DNA from: Candidatus Lernaella stagnicola
GTDB taxonomy: Bacteria; Lernaellota; Lernaellaia; Lernaellales; Lernaellaceae
Assembly: GCA_030765525.1 (NCBI GenBank)
Contig: JAVCCK010000003.1
Coordinates: 124,001 to 188,000, forward strand
Length of the DNA stretch: 64,000 nucleotides
Direction: 5' to 3'
Shown here: one piece after another, positions 17,948 through 27,118 of the stretch
How positions within the stretch are numbered: the first letter of the stretch is position 1
Layout: every line of letters begins with the position of its first letter
Position numbers and translations under genes: made by a program
The notes under the pieces: model-generated
The model's database searches: none
The model's input: only the letters and a program-made list of their open reading frames with translations
What the model was told of the DNA's origin: nothing

Positions 17948-17964
17948 TTGGTGCCTGGCCCCAA
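17948..17964. repeat. Imperfect palindrome (TTGGTGCC-T-GGCCCCAA)
   Basis: This 17-nt near-palindrome lies 14 nt beyond the stop of the lipoprotein gene ending at 17979. Its sequence resembles the GGTGCC...GGCACC palindromes that recur in many genomes as REP-type elements. It could equally act as a weak transcription terminator. Only one copy was seen in the window. Confidence 0.35.
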
Positions 17965-17978
17965 TCGTTATTCGGTTT

Positions 17979-19238
17979 TTAGGTTGACGTCAGAATGGTC
18001 ACGCCCCACAACGGTTGATCATTTTCCGAAACCGGAGCATCTTCGGGTTGCCAATCGCCATCGTATCTTCTCAATATCAAAGCGTTTTCGGTTTCATCGT
18101 CATATCCGACAGCATAGCCGACGCCCCCGGGGCTGATTGCGACCGCCTCTAGGCCCCAGTCGCCGTCAGGAAGCGGCATCGTCTCGACGCTCCAACTGCC
18201 GGCGTATCGAAGAACGACGCCGGCGCCGTTGGCGGCATCATGACCGACGACAAAAAGCGCGGTCGGTTGGCAACTCACGCCGCGCAGTTCCCAGCCAGGG
18301 CTGACACTGGGCAGCGTTTCCTTTCGCCACGTTCCATCCCGGCGCACTAGCACCAATCCCCGAGACAGCGTTTCTTGGCGTCCCACAGCCACAACGCGGC
18401 CGTCCGGGCAACCGGTCACCGCGGCCAATTCCCACGCCCCGGCAACGAAGGGCGCGTTTTCCAAAGCGAAACCGTTTTCGTCGCCACTCCATAAGATGCC
18501 GGTATCGGTATAGTCATCCCGTCCTACAGCAACGGCCTCGTCCGGCCCCACCCACCACACATCGCGCGCAATGCACATGCTGTTGGCGTTGGGCTCGGTC
18601 ACCGGGGCCTGTGTGAATTGGATGCCGTCGAAAATCCAGATGCGGCTTTGCGTAAATCCCATGTGCGCGAAACAGCCGGCGCCGGCCGCCCGCGATGCGC
18701 TATGCGCGCTGACGCCGAACTGCCAGCTCGAGTAGCAGGCAAAGCTGCGATCCACGAGACCGCCGTCCACGAACTCATATACCTCGGCGAATTGCCCGTA
18801 ACCACCGACCAGCAACGCTTGTCCCGTGTCGAAGGCCGAAACATCGCGCAACGGATACAGACTCGGAGCGCCGGGCACCACCAGCGCTTTCCATCCCTTC
18901 GCCGTTCGAACCCAAGCGACGGGTCCCGACCCTTCCGAACCACCGACGGCGATGGCGTTTTCGGCCGCGTCGTCGTCATCGTCGTTGTCGTTATCATCGT
19001 CATCATCGTCGTTGTCGTCATCATCATCGGTGTCATTATCGTCATCATCGGTGTCGTCGGCGTCATCATCAGTGTCGTCATCGGTGTCGTCAGCGCCATC
19101 GTCGGCGTCGTCATCGGTGTCGTCGGTGTGGTGAAATGCGTCGCCGTCATTGCTTTTTTCGGGGGAGCAGCCGGTCGCGAACCCGAGAAGCAACACGAGA
19201 AGAGCGGCGGTAAGAAGAACATGAAGGGGACGTACCAT
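17979..19238 (-). CDS. Asp-rich lipoprotein with beta-propeller-like repeats
   Basis: This is a 419-residue protein. It has a lipoprotein signal (GFATGC, Cys24), an Asp/Thr-rich spacer to about residue 105, then about 310 residues of repeats. Each repeat carries a pattern such as DGTWRKETLPSV followed by WELRGVSC and a VVGHD/AVGYD strand, spaced about 50 residues. That pattern suggests a bladed propeller with five or six repeats. The ATG at 19238 is chosen over an upstream TTG because it gives a standard signal peptide and has a GGGGGAA ribosome site. It follows the sulfatase-fold gene by 64 nt. A surface-exposed binding protein is plausible; no enzyme motif is visible. Confidence 0.8.
   Translation of the reverse strand: MVRPLHVLLTAALLVLLLGFATGCSPEKSNDGDAFHHTDDTDDDADDGADDTDDDTDDDADDTDDDDNDTDDDDDNDDDDDDNDNDDDDDAAENAIAVGGSEGSGPVAWVRTAKGWKALVVPGAPSLYPLRDVSAFDTGQALLVGGYGQFAEVYEFVDGGLVDRSFACYSSWQFGVSAHSASRAAGAGCFAHMGFTQSRIWIFDGIQFTQAPVTEPNANSMCIARDVWWVGPDEAVAVGRDDYTDTGILWSGDENGFALENAPFVAGAWELAAVTGCPDGRVVAVGRQETLSRGLVLVRRDGTWRKETLPSVSPGWELRGVSCQPTALFVVGHDAANGAGVVLRYAGSWSVETMPLPDGDWGLEAVAISPGGVGYAVGYDDETENALILRRYDGDWQPEDAPVSENDQPLWGVTILTST
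18968..19131. repeat. Asp-coding triplet repeat in the propeller lipoprotein
   Basis: About 160 bp consist of GTC/ATC triplets with GGTGTCGTC and GGCGTCGTC interruptions on the plus strand, coding DDTDDDADD-type repeats on the minus strand, just after the lipid-anchor cysteine. Same composition as the tracts at 7132-7515 and 35073-35365. Confidence 0.85.
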
Positions 19239-19302
19239 GCTTCCCCCAAAAGCTCGCCGGGGTTGGTTGCCCTTGGAAACGGCAAGCGACAAGTCGATTT
19301 TG

Positions 19303-20829
19303 CTACAAGTACCCCAGGTCTTTCAACTGTTGTTGAAATTCGGGTTCGATGTTCACATCGGTTTCGCTTTTCTGTCGTTTATGAAGCCGGGCTTTTTCCT
19401 TTCGAAAGGCGCGGACGAATTTCGAATAGGCGCCGGCAAACCGGTCCATATCCTTCGGATACGTCTCGCCCAGATCCTTTTGCTCCTTCGGATCTTTGCC
19501 GATGTCGAAAAGCGCCCGGAAGCCATCGGTTGGGTGGTTAAAACGGTGGAATTTGCGCAATTCGGGAGTCAGAATCACCGTCCAGGTCCCTGGCCTACCG
19601 CGCCGGTGATTGGTTAGGCGGCCCCTGACGGTTTGGGAAAGCAGTTCGCGTCGCGGCAGCGGTTCGTCGTTTTCGATGACACGGGCGAGACTGAGCCCGT
19701 GCTGCAACTTGGGTGCTCCGCCTACACCCAGCAAGTCGAGAAAAGTCGGTAGAAAATCGACGTGGCTGACCGGGGCGTCGAGCGTTACGCCGCGGCGGTC
19801 AATCCACGGTACCTGCATCATGAGCGGGATGTGAATCGTTTCTTGCCAGCACTGCGCCATGTGAACGCGGCCACCGTGTTCGAGAAATTCCTCGCCATGA
19901 TCCGACGTGATGACGATCATCGTGTTTTCCGTCAGTCCGCGTTTCTTCAGGCCGGCCAGAAGTCGACCGATGCCGTCGTCGGTGTAGCGGATTTCGCCGT
20001 CGTACAATGCGATGATGTGCTCGAAATCGGCGCGGTCCATATCGGGGTTGAAATCTTCGCGTCGCACCATGTCGAATGAGTCAATATTTCCTTTGTAACC
20101 TGGATCAAAAAGATCGACGTACTTTTGCTCGGGATTGTAGGGGTGATGCGGATCCCAGTAATGCAGGAAGAGGAAGAAGGGCTTTTCCCGGTGCCGGTCG
20201 ACCCAATCCAATCCCCACTTCGTGACCTTGTTCGCAAGCTTCCACCCTTTGACTTCGCGGAATCGATCCTCATCCGACTTCGTCTTCTTGTCGGTCGGGT
20301 AGATGAACCGCGTATCGTAGTCGTCAAAGCCGCGATTGAGTTGAAAGCGCGGGCGCATGAAAGGCGCACAAACGATTGCGCCGGTGGCGAAGCCGCGCGT
20401 TTGAAGGATCTCGGCCAACGTGGGGATACCGTCAAGGAGCCGTTTCTGTATGGTCTCGGCGCCGTGGGTCATCGGGTACAGGCCGGTAAACATCGACCCG
20501 TGGCTGGGTAGTGTCCACGGAGAGGCGGCGTATGCTTGGGTGAACATGAAACCGTCGCGCGCGAAGCTGTCGAGATTCGGCGTTGTCGGTTTGGGGTATC
20601 CGTAAACGCCGACGTGATCGGCGCGCAAGGTGTCGATGCTGATCAGAATGATGTTTCCCTTGGGCGGCCCGGCGGGCGATGACTTTTTTCGGCAGCCGAT
20701 CACGGCGCCTGCGGCGACCAAGGTAACGAGCAATAAATACGCCATCAGGGCGATTAGTCGATGTCGTTTGATCGAGGCTCCCTTTCGAACGAATTGAATC
20801 TGCGGTCGACTAAAGTAGGTTCTCGGCAT
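19303..20829 (-). CDS. Sulfatase-fold lipoprotein with Thr at the nucleophile position
   Basis: The alkaline-phosphatase/sulfatase fold is clear: NIILISIDTLRADH binds metal, TPNLDSFARDG follows, and TSDHGEEFLEHG completes the metal site. Where true sulfatases have C/S-x-P-S-R (formylglycine), this protein has TLPSH, so Thr would be the nucleophile, as in phosphoethanolamine transferases and related phosphoesterases. The N-terminus has a membrane segment ending VIGC, suggesting a lipid anchor. The start is uncertain. The ATG at 20829 overlaps fliA by 20 nt and has no ribosome site. AAAGGGAG lies just before an in-frame ATC at about 20770, which could be the real start. Confidence 0.8.
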   Translation of the reverse strand: MPRTYFSRPQIQFVRKGASIKRHRLIALMAYLLLVTLVAAGAVIGCRKKSSPAGPPKGNIILISIDTLRADHVGVYGYPKPTTPNLDSFARDGFMFTQAYAASPWTLPSHGSMFTGLYPMTHGAETIQKRLLDGIPTLAEILQTRGFATGAIVCAPFMRPRFQLNRGFDDYDTRFIYPTDKKTKSDEDRFREVKGWKLANKVTKWGLDWVDRHREKPFFLFLHYWDPHHPYNPEQKYVDLFDPGYKGNIDSFDMVRREDFNPDMDRADFEHIIALYDGEIRYTDDGIGRLLAGLKKRGLTENTMIVITSDHGEEFLEHGGRVHMAQCWQETIHIPLMMQVPWIDRRGVTLDAPVSHVDFLPTFLDLLGVGGAPKLQHGLSLARVIENDEPLPRRELLSQTVRGRLTNHRRGRPGTWTVILTPELRKFHRFNHPTDGFRALFDIGKDPKEQKDLGETYPKDMDRFAGAYSKFVRAFRKEKARLHKRQKSETDVNIEPEFQQQLKDLGYL

Positions 20830-21601
20830 CGTCACGCAGCAAGCGGCGCAGTTTTGTTTTCAGGCGAATCACCGCTTTGTTGTGGATTTGGCTGACTCGG
20901 CTTTCGGTGATGCCCAGCACCAATCCGATTTCCTTCATCGTGAGTTCGTCAAAGTAGTACATCGAAATGACGAATCGCTCGTTTTTCGGCAACTCATCGA
21001 TGGCCTCGGCTAACAATTCCCGCACGTCGCGAAGATTGAGCAACGAAATCAGGTTTTCGGCATGCGGTTCCTTGAAATACTCCAGCGTGTTTCGACGCTG
21101 CCCGGTAGCCGTATTGTATCCCAGGTCCTCAAACGAAATGAGGCTGACGCCGCTGGCCTTGCTAAGTAGGTCCTGCAATTCATCCAGGGGAACACCCATT
21201 TCTTCGGCGAGTTCCTCGTTGCTGGCGGCGCGTTTGTTTTTCGCTTCGAATTGTTCCACGGCCCGCTGCAACTGATGTATTTTTTGCCGGATGGAACGCG
21301 GCACCCAGTCCAGACTGCGCAAATCGTCGAGGATCGCGCCGCGGATGCGGAATTCGGCGTAGGTTTCGAATTTGATATCGCGGGATGGGTCGAACTTATC
21401 GATGGCGTCGATAAGGCCGAGTACGCCGGTGTTGATCAAGTCGTTCAAATCGATCTGCGACGGTAACTTTCGAATCATACGATTGGCCACGAGGCGGACG
21501 AGCGAAGTGTACTTTCGAATAAGGCGATCGCGCATGCGCAGGCGGTCTTTTGCCTTCGCAGTCTTATATTCGCGGATGTCGACTTCCACTACCTCAGCCA
21601 T
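20810..21601 (-). CDS. fliA: Flagellar sigma factor FliA (sigma-28)
   Basis: This is a 263-residue FliA/WhiG-family sigma factor. Region 2 includes LVRLVANRMIRKLP, DLINTGVLGLIDAIDKFD and the -10-binding FETYAEFRIRGAILDDLRSLDW. Region 3 is short and helical. Region 4 ends with MKEIGLVLGITESRVSQIHNKAVIRLK, the -35-binding helix-turn-helix. It directs late flagellar and chemotaxis transcription; a matching promoter lies before the fliK operon. It overlaps the small gene upstream by 13 nt and is the last flagellar gene of the long operon. No anti-sigma flgM is visible nearby. Confidence 0.95.
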   Translation of the reverse strand: MAEVVEVDIREYKTAKAKDRLRMRDRLIRKYTSLVRLVANRMIRKLPSQIDLNDLINTGVLGLIDAIDKFDPSRDIKFETYAEFRIRGAILDDLRSLDWVPRSIRQKIHQLQRAVEQFEAKNKRAASNEELAEEMGVPLDELQDLLSKASGVSLISFEDLGYNTATGQRRNTLEYFKEPHAENLISLLNLRDVRELLAEAIDELPKNERFVISMYYFDELTMKEIGLVLGITESRVSQIHNKAVIRLKTKLRRLLRDDAENLL

Positions 21602-21777
21602 AGTTTCTCATATACCAAGCCGCCCAGGAACGACAAGGTCCCGAAGGCCGCCGCGGCGATGATGGTTCGCATCAAGACCGTGCTAAAGGGCACGCCTTGA
21701 GTGACACCGGCCACCAACGTGACGAGCCCGGCCAGCAAGGTAGCTCCCGCAATCAGCCGTTTGGTCGCAGTTCGCAT
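21589..21777 (-). CDS. Small two-helix membrane protein between flhG and fliA
   Basis: This is a 62-residue protein with two membrane segments (about 8-27 and 34-55), an Arg/Lys-rich N-terminus and a final YEKLWLR. It sits in the position where many flagellar operons carry a short unannotated membrane gene, and overlaps fliA by 13 nt, which suggests translational coupling. No ribosome site is obvious. Function is unknown; its placement argues that it is real. Confidence 0.6.
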   Translation of the reverse strand: MRTATKRLIAGATLLAGLVTLVAGVTQGVPFSTVLMRTIIAAAAFGTLSFLGGLVYEKLWLR

Positions 21778-21820
21778 ACAGTTCGTCTTTATTTCCCGTT
21801 ACACCGAAGAGCAGGCGTAC

Positions 21821-22708
21821 CTACCCGACCCGCAAGACGTGCCGCCAAAGGAACTGAATGTTCCCCTTCGGCGATGTGGGAATTTCCAAATCTAGCACGT
21901 TTTTTGCCAAATTGGCAAAGGTTTGCGCCGCCGGTGAGTGTGGATAGGCGTGCAGGAGCGGTTGGCGCTTTTGCACCGCTCGGGTGACATTGGGGTCGAG
22001 AGGTACGAAACCAAAGTAGTTTATCGATAAATCGAGGAATCGATCGGCTGTGTCGGCTATTGCGCGGAAAACGCCCAGCGCTTCTTTCTCGTCTCGGACC
22101 ATGTTTACCAATAGGTTGAAACGTTTTTCCTGATATCGCGTGTAAAGCACTTTGATCAGTGCATAGGCGTCGGTCATGCTCGTGGGTTCCGGTGTCACGA
22201 CGACCAAAATATGTTGGGCGACGATATTGAAGTACATGACGTTTTTGCCGATTCCGGCGCCGGTATCCAGCAGCATGACGTCGATCGGTTCGTCCCAGTT
22301 TTCGAACTGGGCGACCAAGTCCAGCCGTTCCTCTTCGGTCAAATCCGGCACTTCATCGATGCCGCTGGAGGCCGGGAGCACAAGAACCCCGTCCGGTCCC
22401 CGGGCCACGACGTCTTGGATCGTCTTGCCCCCGTCGAGAACATCTTGAATCGTGTACTGCGGTTTGATGCCGAGCAACAGATCGACGTTGGCCAGACCCA
22501 GGTCGGTGTCAAACACAAGAACCTTCTTGCCGAGCTTTGCCAAAGCGAGCGCCAAGTTGGCCGAGATGTTTGTTTTGCCCACGCCGCCTTTGCCCGACGT
22601 GATCGAAATCACGCGGACGGGTCGCCCCTCGACAAGCGGCGACCTTTCCATCGCGGCTTTGTCGCGATGCTCCTGTGCTTTTTTGCGAAGATGTTCGGCC
22701 TGATCCAC
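21821..22708 (-). CDS. flhG: Flagellar number regulator FlhG (MinD/ParA-type ATPase)
   Basis: This is a 295-residue protein. A charged N-terminal helix precedes the deviant Walker A SGKGGVGKTN near residue 43, then VLVFDTDLGLANVDLLLG and a VMLLDTGAGIG Walker B region. These are the marks of the FlhG/FleN/YlxH branch of MinD ATPases. FlhG restricts flagellar number and works with FlhF, encoded just upstream with a 17-nt gap. The pair usually indicates polar or otherwise position-controlled flagella. Confidence 0.92.
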   Translation of the reverse strand: MDQAEHLRKKAQEHRDKAAMERSPLVEGRPVRVISITSGKGGVGKTNISANLALALAKLGKKVLVFDTDLGLANVDLLLGIKPQYTIQDVLDGGKTIQDVVARGPDGVLVLPASSGIDEVPDLTEEERLDLVAQFENWDEPIDVMLLDTGAGIGKNVMYFNIVAQHILVVVTPEPTSMTDAYALIKVLYTRYQEKRFNLLVNMVRDEKEALGVFRAIADTADRFLDLSINYFGFVPLDPNVTRAVQKRQPLLHAYPHSPAAQTFANLAKNVLDLEIPTSPKGNIQFLWRHVLRVG

Positions 22709-22725
22709 GTGACTGGATCCTTTCC

Positions 22726-23952
22726 CTAGGTGTTCGCGGTCACGTTCAATAGCAAGTCGGCGACTCGTTCCGAGGTCGCGCCTTCGATGTCGTCCGGAAC
22801 GTGCTGCCCCACGGTGAAGCAGGAAACCGGCAAGTTCGTTTGCTGCATCAAGTTGTACACATTACCAAAATTATTTGCTTCGTCCAACTTTGAAACGATC
22901 AGGCTCGTCAGCGGAAAAACGCCGTACCGGTCGGCGATATCGGACAAGTCGGCGTCGTGCGTCGTGGCCGAAACGATAAGGTGAACGTCCATCGGCACGC
23001 CGGTCTCGTAGACCTTAGCCAACTCGCCCATCATGCGCGCGTCTTTTTGGCTGGCGCCGGCGGTGTCGATAAACAGCACGTCCTTGTCGGCATGTTTGCG
23101 AACGTTTTCGATCAGGTCGACTTCGTTCATGCACACTTCGATCGGTACGTTGATGATTTTCGCGTACGTGCGCAGTTGGTCGATGGCGCCGATGCGGAAA
23201 GTATCGACGGTCAGCAGCGCCACGCGGTGACCGAATTCAAAAACCTGCTGGGCGGCCAACTTGGCGATGGTGGTCGTTTTCCCCACGCCCGTGGGGCCGA
23301 CAATCATGTGAATGTGTTGGTCGCGGCCGGGATGGAAGGGCGTGGCGGTGCGCACGCGATCCATAAGTACGGCGGCGAGGTATTCCATGCCGTATACCGA
23401 GACCGACAGCGATTTGCTCGACAAGCGGCGACTGGTCTGCTCGATCAGTTCCTGGGCGTACGCGGCATCGACGCCCTCTTCCAGCAGCTTCTCGTAATAA
23501 ACGGCAAGGTCCGGGTCGTAAGGCAGTGCGCCACGGCGGGAGCCCCCCGTTGAATCCACCACCATGCGCTGCAGGCTGGTGAGTCCCTTGGCGAAGCCTT
23601 CGAGCTTTTCGTTAAGGGAATCCGGCTGCAACTGCCCCTGAATCTCTTCCAGACGCCGGGTGATCACGTGAAGCTCGGCCATGATTTCGTTCACGCTCCG
23701 GCCGGCGATTTGCTTGATTTCTGCTCCGTTCTCCGGACGCGGCACTTGAGGCACTTCCGGCTCGCGGACTGCGGCTTCGACGGACGGCGTAGGCCTCTCG
23801 TCGAGCGAGGCGGTCACTTCCAGCGCGGTTTTGCCGCGCCGGTCTTTGACGGAACGAATCGAGAGGATCACCGCGTCCGGGCCCAATGTGCGTTTGACGC
23901 GCGTGATGCCGTCGCGCACGTTCTCGACTACGAAGGTTTGAACCTGTGCCAT
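22726..23952 (-). CDS. flhF: Flagellar positioning GTPase FlhF
   Basis: This is a 408-residue SRP-type GTPase. The N-terminal B domain is basic and variable, with an acidic/Pro stretch; the N and G domains follow. Motifs are GPTGVGKTTTIAKLAAQ (G1), LLTVDTFRIGAIDQLRTYA, LFIDTAGASQKD (G3) and IVSKLDEANNFG (G4 region). It directs the first flagellar components to the right site at the membrane. It starts 3 nt after the flhA stop codon and is followed by flhG. Confidence 0.95.
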   Translation of the reverse strand: MAQVQTFVVENVRDGITRVKRTLGPDAVILSIRSVKDRRGKTALEVTASLDERPTPSVEAAVREPEVPQVPRPENGAEIKQIAGRSVNEIMAELHVITRRLEEIQGQLQPDSLNEKLEGFAKGLTSLQRMVVDSTGGSRRGALPYDPDLAVYYEKLLEEGVDAAYAQELIEQTSRRLSSKSLSVSVYGMEYLAAVLMDRVRTATPFHPGRDQHIHMIVGPTGVGKTTTIAKLAAQQVFEFGHRVALLTVDTFRIGAIDQLRTYAKIINVPIEVCMNEVDLIENVRKHADKDVLFIDTAGASQKDARMMGELAKVYETGVPMDVHLIVSATTHDADLSDIADRYGVFPLTSLIVSKLDEANNFGNVYNLMQQTNLPVSCFTVGQHVPDDIEGATSERVADLLLNVTANT

Positions 23953-23955
23953 TTT

Positions 23956-26028
23956 CTACACTCCCAATACGCCGAGGGAATAGATTCGCGCCTTGGTGTC
24001 GATTTCGTTGTGTGAGAGCACCGAGATGCCGGGCACGAATTTGTCGATGAAGCGCTTAAAGTGACCGCGCGCGAGCGGCGAAGTGAGGAACACCGGCCGC
24101 GCACTGACCTCGTTGAACCGTTCGATCGATTTCTCGACCGCGTTGATAATCTGCTGCGCCAAACCCGGGTCGAGCGCCAGGTAGGACCCTTGCTCGGTGT
24201 GGTTGACGGCTTCGGAAAGCATTTGTTCGAGTCGCGAATCGAAGGTCATCAGCGGGATTGAACCGTCGTCGGTCACGAACTGGGTGGAGATGCCGCGACC
24301 GAGCGCTTGGCGCACATATTCGGTCAGGACCTCGGGATCCTTGGTAAGGGTCCCGAAATCGGCCAGCGTTTCGACAATGGTTAGCAGATCCCGAATACTG
24401 ACCTCCTCACGCAGCAAATTCCTAAGCACTTTTTGCACCACGCCCAAGGGAAGCAAATTCGGGACCAATTCTTCGATCACCTTGGGGTAACTCTTTTTGA
24501 GGTTCTCCAACAAGTGGTTGACTTCTTCTCGGCCAAGCAGCTCGTGGCTATGAAGTCTAAAGATTTCAGATAGATGCGTCGTTATCACCGTCGCCAGATC
24601 CACGACCGTATACCCGGCAAACTGCGCTTGTTCACGATCGCGCTTGCGTATCCAGACGGCGGGCAGGCCGAATGCGGGCTCGACCGTCGGAATTCCGTCG
24701 ATCGGCCTGTCAACAGTACCGGGGTCCATGGCCAGGAGGCGATCAGGCATCAGTTCGCCGGTGCCGACCTCAATGCTCTTGATAAGTATTCGATATTGAC
24801 CCGGTTTTAGCTGCAAATTGTCGCGAATGTGGATCGGCGGGATGATCACTCCCATGCGTTGGGCATACTGCTTGCGAATCGCGCGGATTTTCTCCAGCAA
24901 CTCGCCGCCGGCATCCATATCCACCAGGTTAATCAGGCCGTAGCCGACCTCCAATTCGATGAGGTCCATGGAAAGAACCTCTTCGACCGTTTCGGGCGGC
25001 ACTTCGTCATCCTCGTATTCGTCCAGAGGCGTGGCCAGCTTGGCGCGGGTGGCGGCGCGGGTTTGCAACCCCAACACCAGCACGGCGCCGGAAAGCACCG
25101 TGAAGGGCACGAAGGGCAGCCCCGGCACCAAGCCGAAGAAAATCAGGATGCCGGACGCAATGAACAGCAGTCTCGCCTTCCCCATCAACTGCTCGCCGAT
25201 CGCCGTGTGTAAATCCGACCGCGAACTGGCGCGCGTGACGATCACACCGGCCGACGTGGAGATAATCAGTGCGGGGATCTGGCTCACAAGACCATCACCG
25301 ACCGAGAGCAAAGTGTAGTTCTCGGCCGCGGTGGCCGCATCCATGCCCTGCTGCGCGACACCGACGATTATGCCGCCGATAATGTTGATCAAGGTGATGA
25401 TGATGCTGGCGATGGCGTCGCCGCGCACGAACTTCGCCGCACCGTCCATGGCGCCGTAAAAGTCGGCCTGCTGTTCGATTTGCTGCCGTCGCTCGCGGGC
25501 GCCCTGCTCGTCAATCAGGCCGGAGTTGAGGTCGGCGTCGATCGACATCTGCTTGCCGGGCATGGCGTCGAGGGTGAAGCGGGCGGTGACTTCGGCGATG
25601 CGCGTGGCGCCCTTGGTAATGACGACAAAGTTGATGATCACCAGGACGATGAAAACGATAATGCCGACCACGTAGTTACCGCCGACGACAAACTGCCCGA
25701 AGGCTTGGATGACCTTACCGGCGGCGTCGGTGCCTTCGCTGCCGTGCAGGAGAATCAGCCGCGTGGTCGCCACATTAAGCGCCAGGCGGAACAAGGTGGC
25801 CATGAGCAGAATCGTGGGGAAGGAAGAGAAGTCGAGCGGGCGTTCGATATACAAACTCACGAGCATGATGAGCAAGCCCAGGAAAATGCTCGTCGTAAGC
25901 AAGAAGTCCATAAAGAACACGGGTATCGGGATCACCATCACAACGACGATCAGCACCAGACCCAGCGGCATGATCAGGTCGAAACCACGTCCCCGTTCGG
26001 GTGCTTCGATCAGTTGACCGTTGGCCAT
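23956..26028 (-). CDS. flhA: Flagellar export gate protein FlhA
   Basis: This 690-residue protein is a core component of the type III export gate. The N-terminal half has about eight membrane helices with the family block VVITKGATRIAEVTARFTLD and the cytosolic FHIPEP-type loop (MPGKQMSIDADLN, ERRQQIEQQADFYGAMDGA). The C-terminal cytoplasmic domain (about 330-690), which docks chaperone-substrate complexes, ends with the expected soluble subdomains (VLSHNEI). The length is normal. Start is 1 nt after the flhB stop, with GGAG upstream. Confidence 0.97.
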   Translation of the reverse strand: MANGQLIEAPERGRGFDLIMPLGLVLIVVVMVIPIPVFFMDFLLTTSIFLGLLIMLVSLYIERPLDFSSFPTILLMATLFRLALNVATTRLILLHGSEGTDAAGKVIQAFGQFVVGGNYVVGIIVFIVLVIINFVVITKGATRIAEVTARFTLDAMPGKQMSIDADLNSGLIDEQGARERRQQIEQQADFYGAMDGAAKFVRGDAIASIIITLINIIGGIIVGVAQQGMDAATAAENYTLLSVGDGLVSQIPALIISTSAGVIVTRASSRSDLHTAIGEQLMGKARLLFIASGILIFFGLVPGLPFVPFTVLSGAVLVLGLQTRAATRAKLATPLDEYEDDEVPPETVEEVLSMDLIELEVGYGLINLVDMDAGGELLEKIRAIRKQYAQRMGVIIPPIHIRDNLQLKPGQYRILIKSIEVGTGELMPDRLLAMDPGTVDRPIDGIPTVEPAFGLPAVWIRKRDREQAQFAGYTVVDLATVITTHLSEIFRLHSHELLGREEVNHLLENLKKSYPKVIEELVPNLLPLGVVQKVLRNLLREEVSIRDLLTIVETLADFGTLTKDPEVLTEYVRQALGRGISTQFVTDDGSIPLMTFDSRLEQMLSEAVNHTEQGSYLALDPGLAQQIINAVEKSIERFNEVSARPVFLTSPLARGHFKRFIDKFVPGISVLSHNEIDTKARIYSLGVLGV

Positions 26029-26029
26029 G

Positions 26030-27100
26030 TCACACGCTCCGTCGTTCTTTGAGGTTGTAGACGTAAGCTAGAATCTCGGCCAGCGCCTGATAGAGCTGCG
26101 GCGGCACGGCCTGCCCCAGTTTCACGAGGCGGTAGAGTTCGCGGGCCAGTTCGGGCCGCTCGAGCAACGGTACGCCGTGCAGCTTGGCTTCTTCGCGAAT
26201 CTTCAACGCCACGTGGCCCTGGCCCTTGGCGACGACACGCGGCGCGAGGTCGGTGAGCGCTTCGTATTTGATGGCGACGGCGACGTGAGTCGGGTTGGTG
26301 ATAATCACGTCGGCTTCCGGCACTTCCTGCATCATGCGTCGCATGGCGATTTCGCGCTGGATGCTGCGAATGCGGGCCTTGACCTTCGGGTCGCCCTCGG
26401 ACTGCTTCATTTCGTCTTTGATTTCTTGCTTGGTCATGCGGAGTTTTTTTTCGTGCTCGTAGCGTTGGTAGGCGTAGTCGAGCGCCGCCAAGATCAGCAA
26501 AAGCACGGCCACCCGCACGAAGATGCGAAAGGCCATAATCAGCACGAAAGTCATGACGGCCCAGGCGTCTTGGTTGGTCATGTTGAGCAGTTGGTCGGTC
26601 TCGGCATTCACGGTGCGCCAAACGACAAAACCGATGACGACGATCTTCGCGATGTTCTTGACAGCTTCGACCAGGCCGCGCAAGGAAATAAACCGCTTGG
26701 CGCCCTCCAACGGATTGATGCGGTCGAGTTTGGGTTCCAGGGCTTTGGGTGAGAACATCAGCCCGGTCTGCACGACGTGCGCCGCCACGCCGACGGTCAC
26801 GATGATGCCGAGCAGCGGCCCGAGTAGTACGACAGTGTGAACCAGCAGATCCTTGAGGATCGGCCGCAACGTCGTGGCCGTTATCTCGACTTGGCCGATC
26901 AGGGTCAACGGCATACGGAAGACCATCTCGAGGTGATCCCACATCCAGGTGGCCAACGAGGAAAAAACCAGCAGCGACGCGCCGAAAACGAGGGCGCTGG
27001 GCAGTTCGCGGGTTTGCGCAACCTGCCCTTCCTCCTTCGCCTTCTCCCTCTTTTGGGGAGTTGCCGGCTCGGATTTCTCCTGGTCGTTGTCTTCCGCCAT
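26030..27100 (-). CDS. flhB: Flagellar export switch protein FlhB
   Basis: This is a 356-residue protein with a charged N-terminus (EKSEPATPQKREKAKEEG, classic FlhB), four membrane helices between about 30 and 210, and a cytoplasmic domain containing the autocleavage site NPTH (within IITNPTHVAVAIKYE). Cleavage switches export from hook to filament substrates. The C-terminal part matches the stand-alone protein at 16037-16324. It follows fliR by 18 nt. Confidence 0.97.
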   Translation of the reverse strand: MAEDNDQEKSEPATPQKREKAKEEGQVAQTRELPSALVFGASLLVFSSLATWMWDHLEMVFRMPLTLIGQVEITATTLRPILKDLLVHTVVLLGPLLGIIVTVGVAAHVVQTGLMFSPKALEPKLDRINPLEGAKRFISLRGLVEAVKNIAKIVVIGFVVWRTVNAETDQLLNMTNQDAWAVMTFVLIMAFRIFVRVAVLLLILAALDYAYQRYEHEKKLRMTKQEIKDEMKQSEGDPKVKARIRSIQREIAMRRMMQEVPEADVIITNPTHVAVAIKYEALTDLAPRVVAKGQGHVALKIREEAKLHGVPLLERPELARELYRLVKLGQAVPPQLYQALAEILAYVYNLKERRSV

Positions 27101-27118
27101 TCGCCAACCTTTCCCCTC

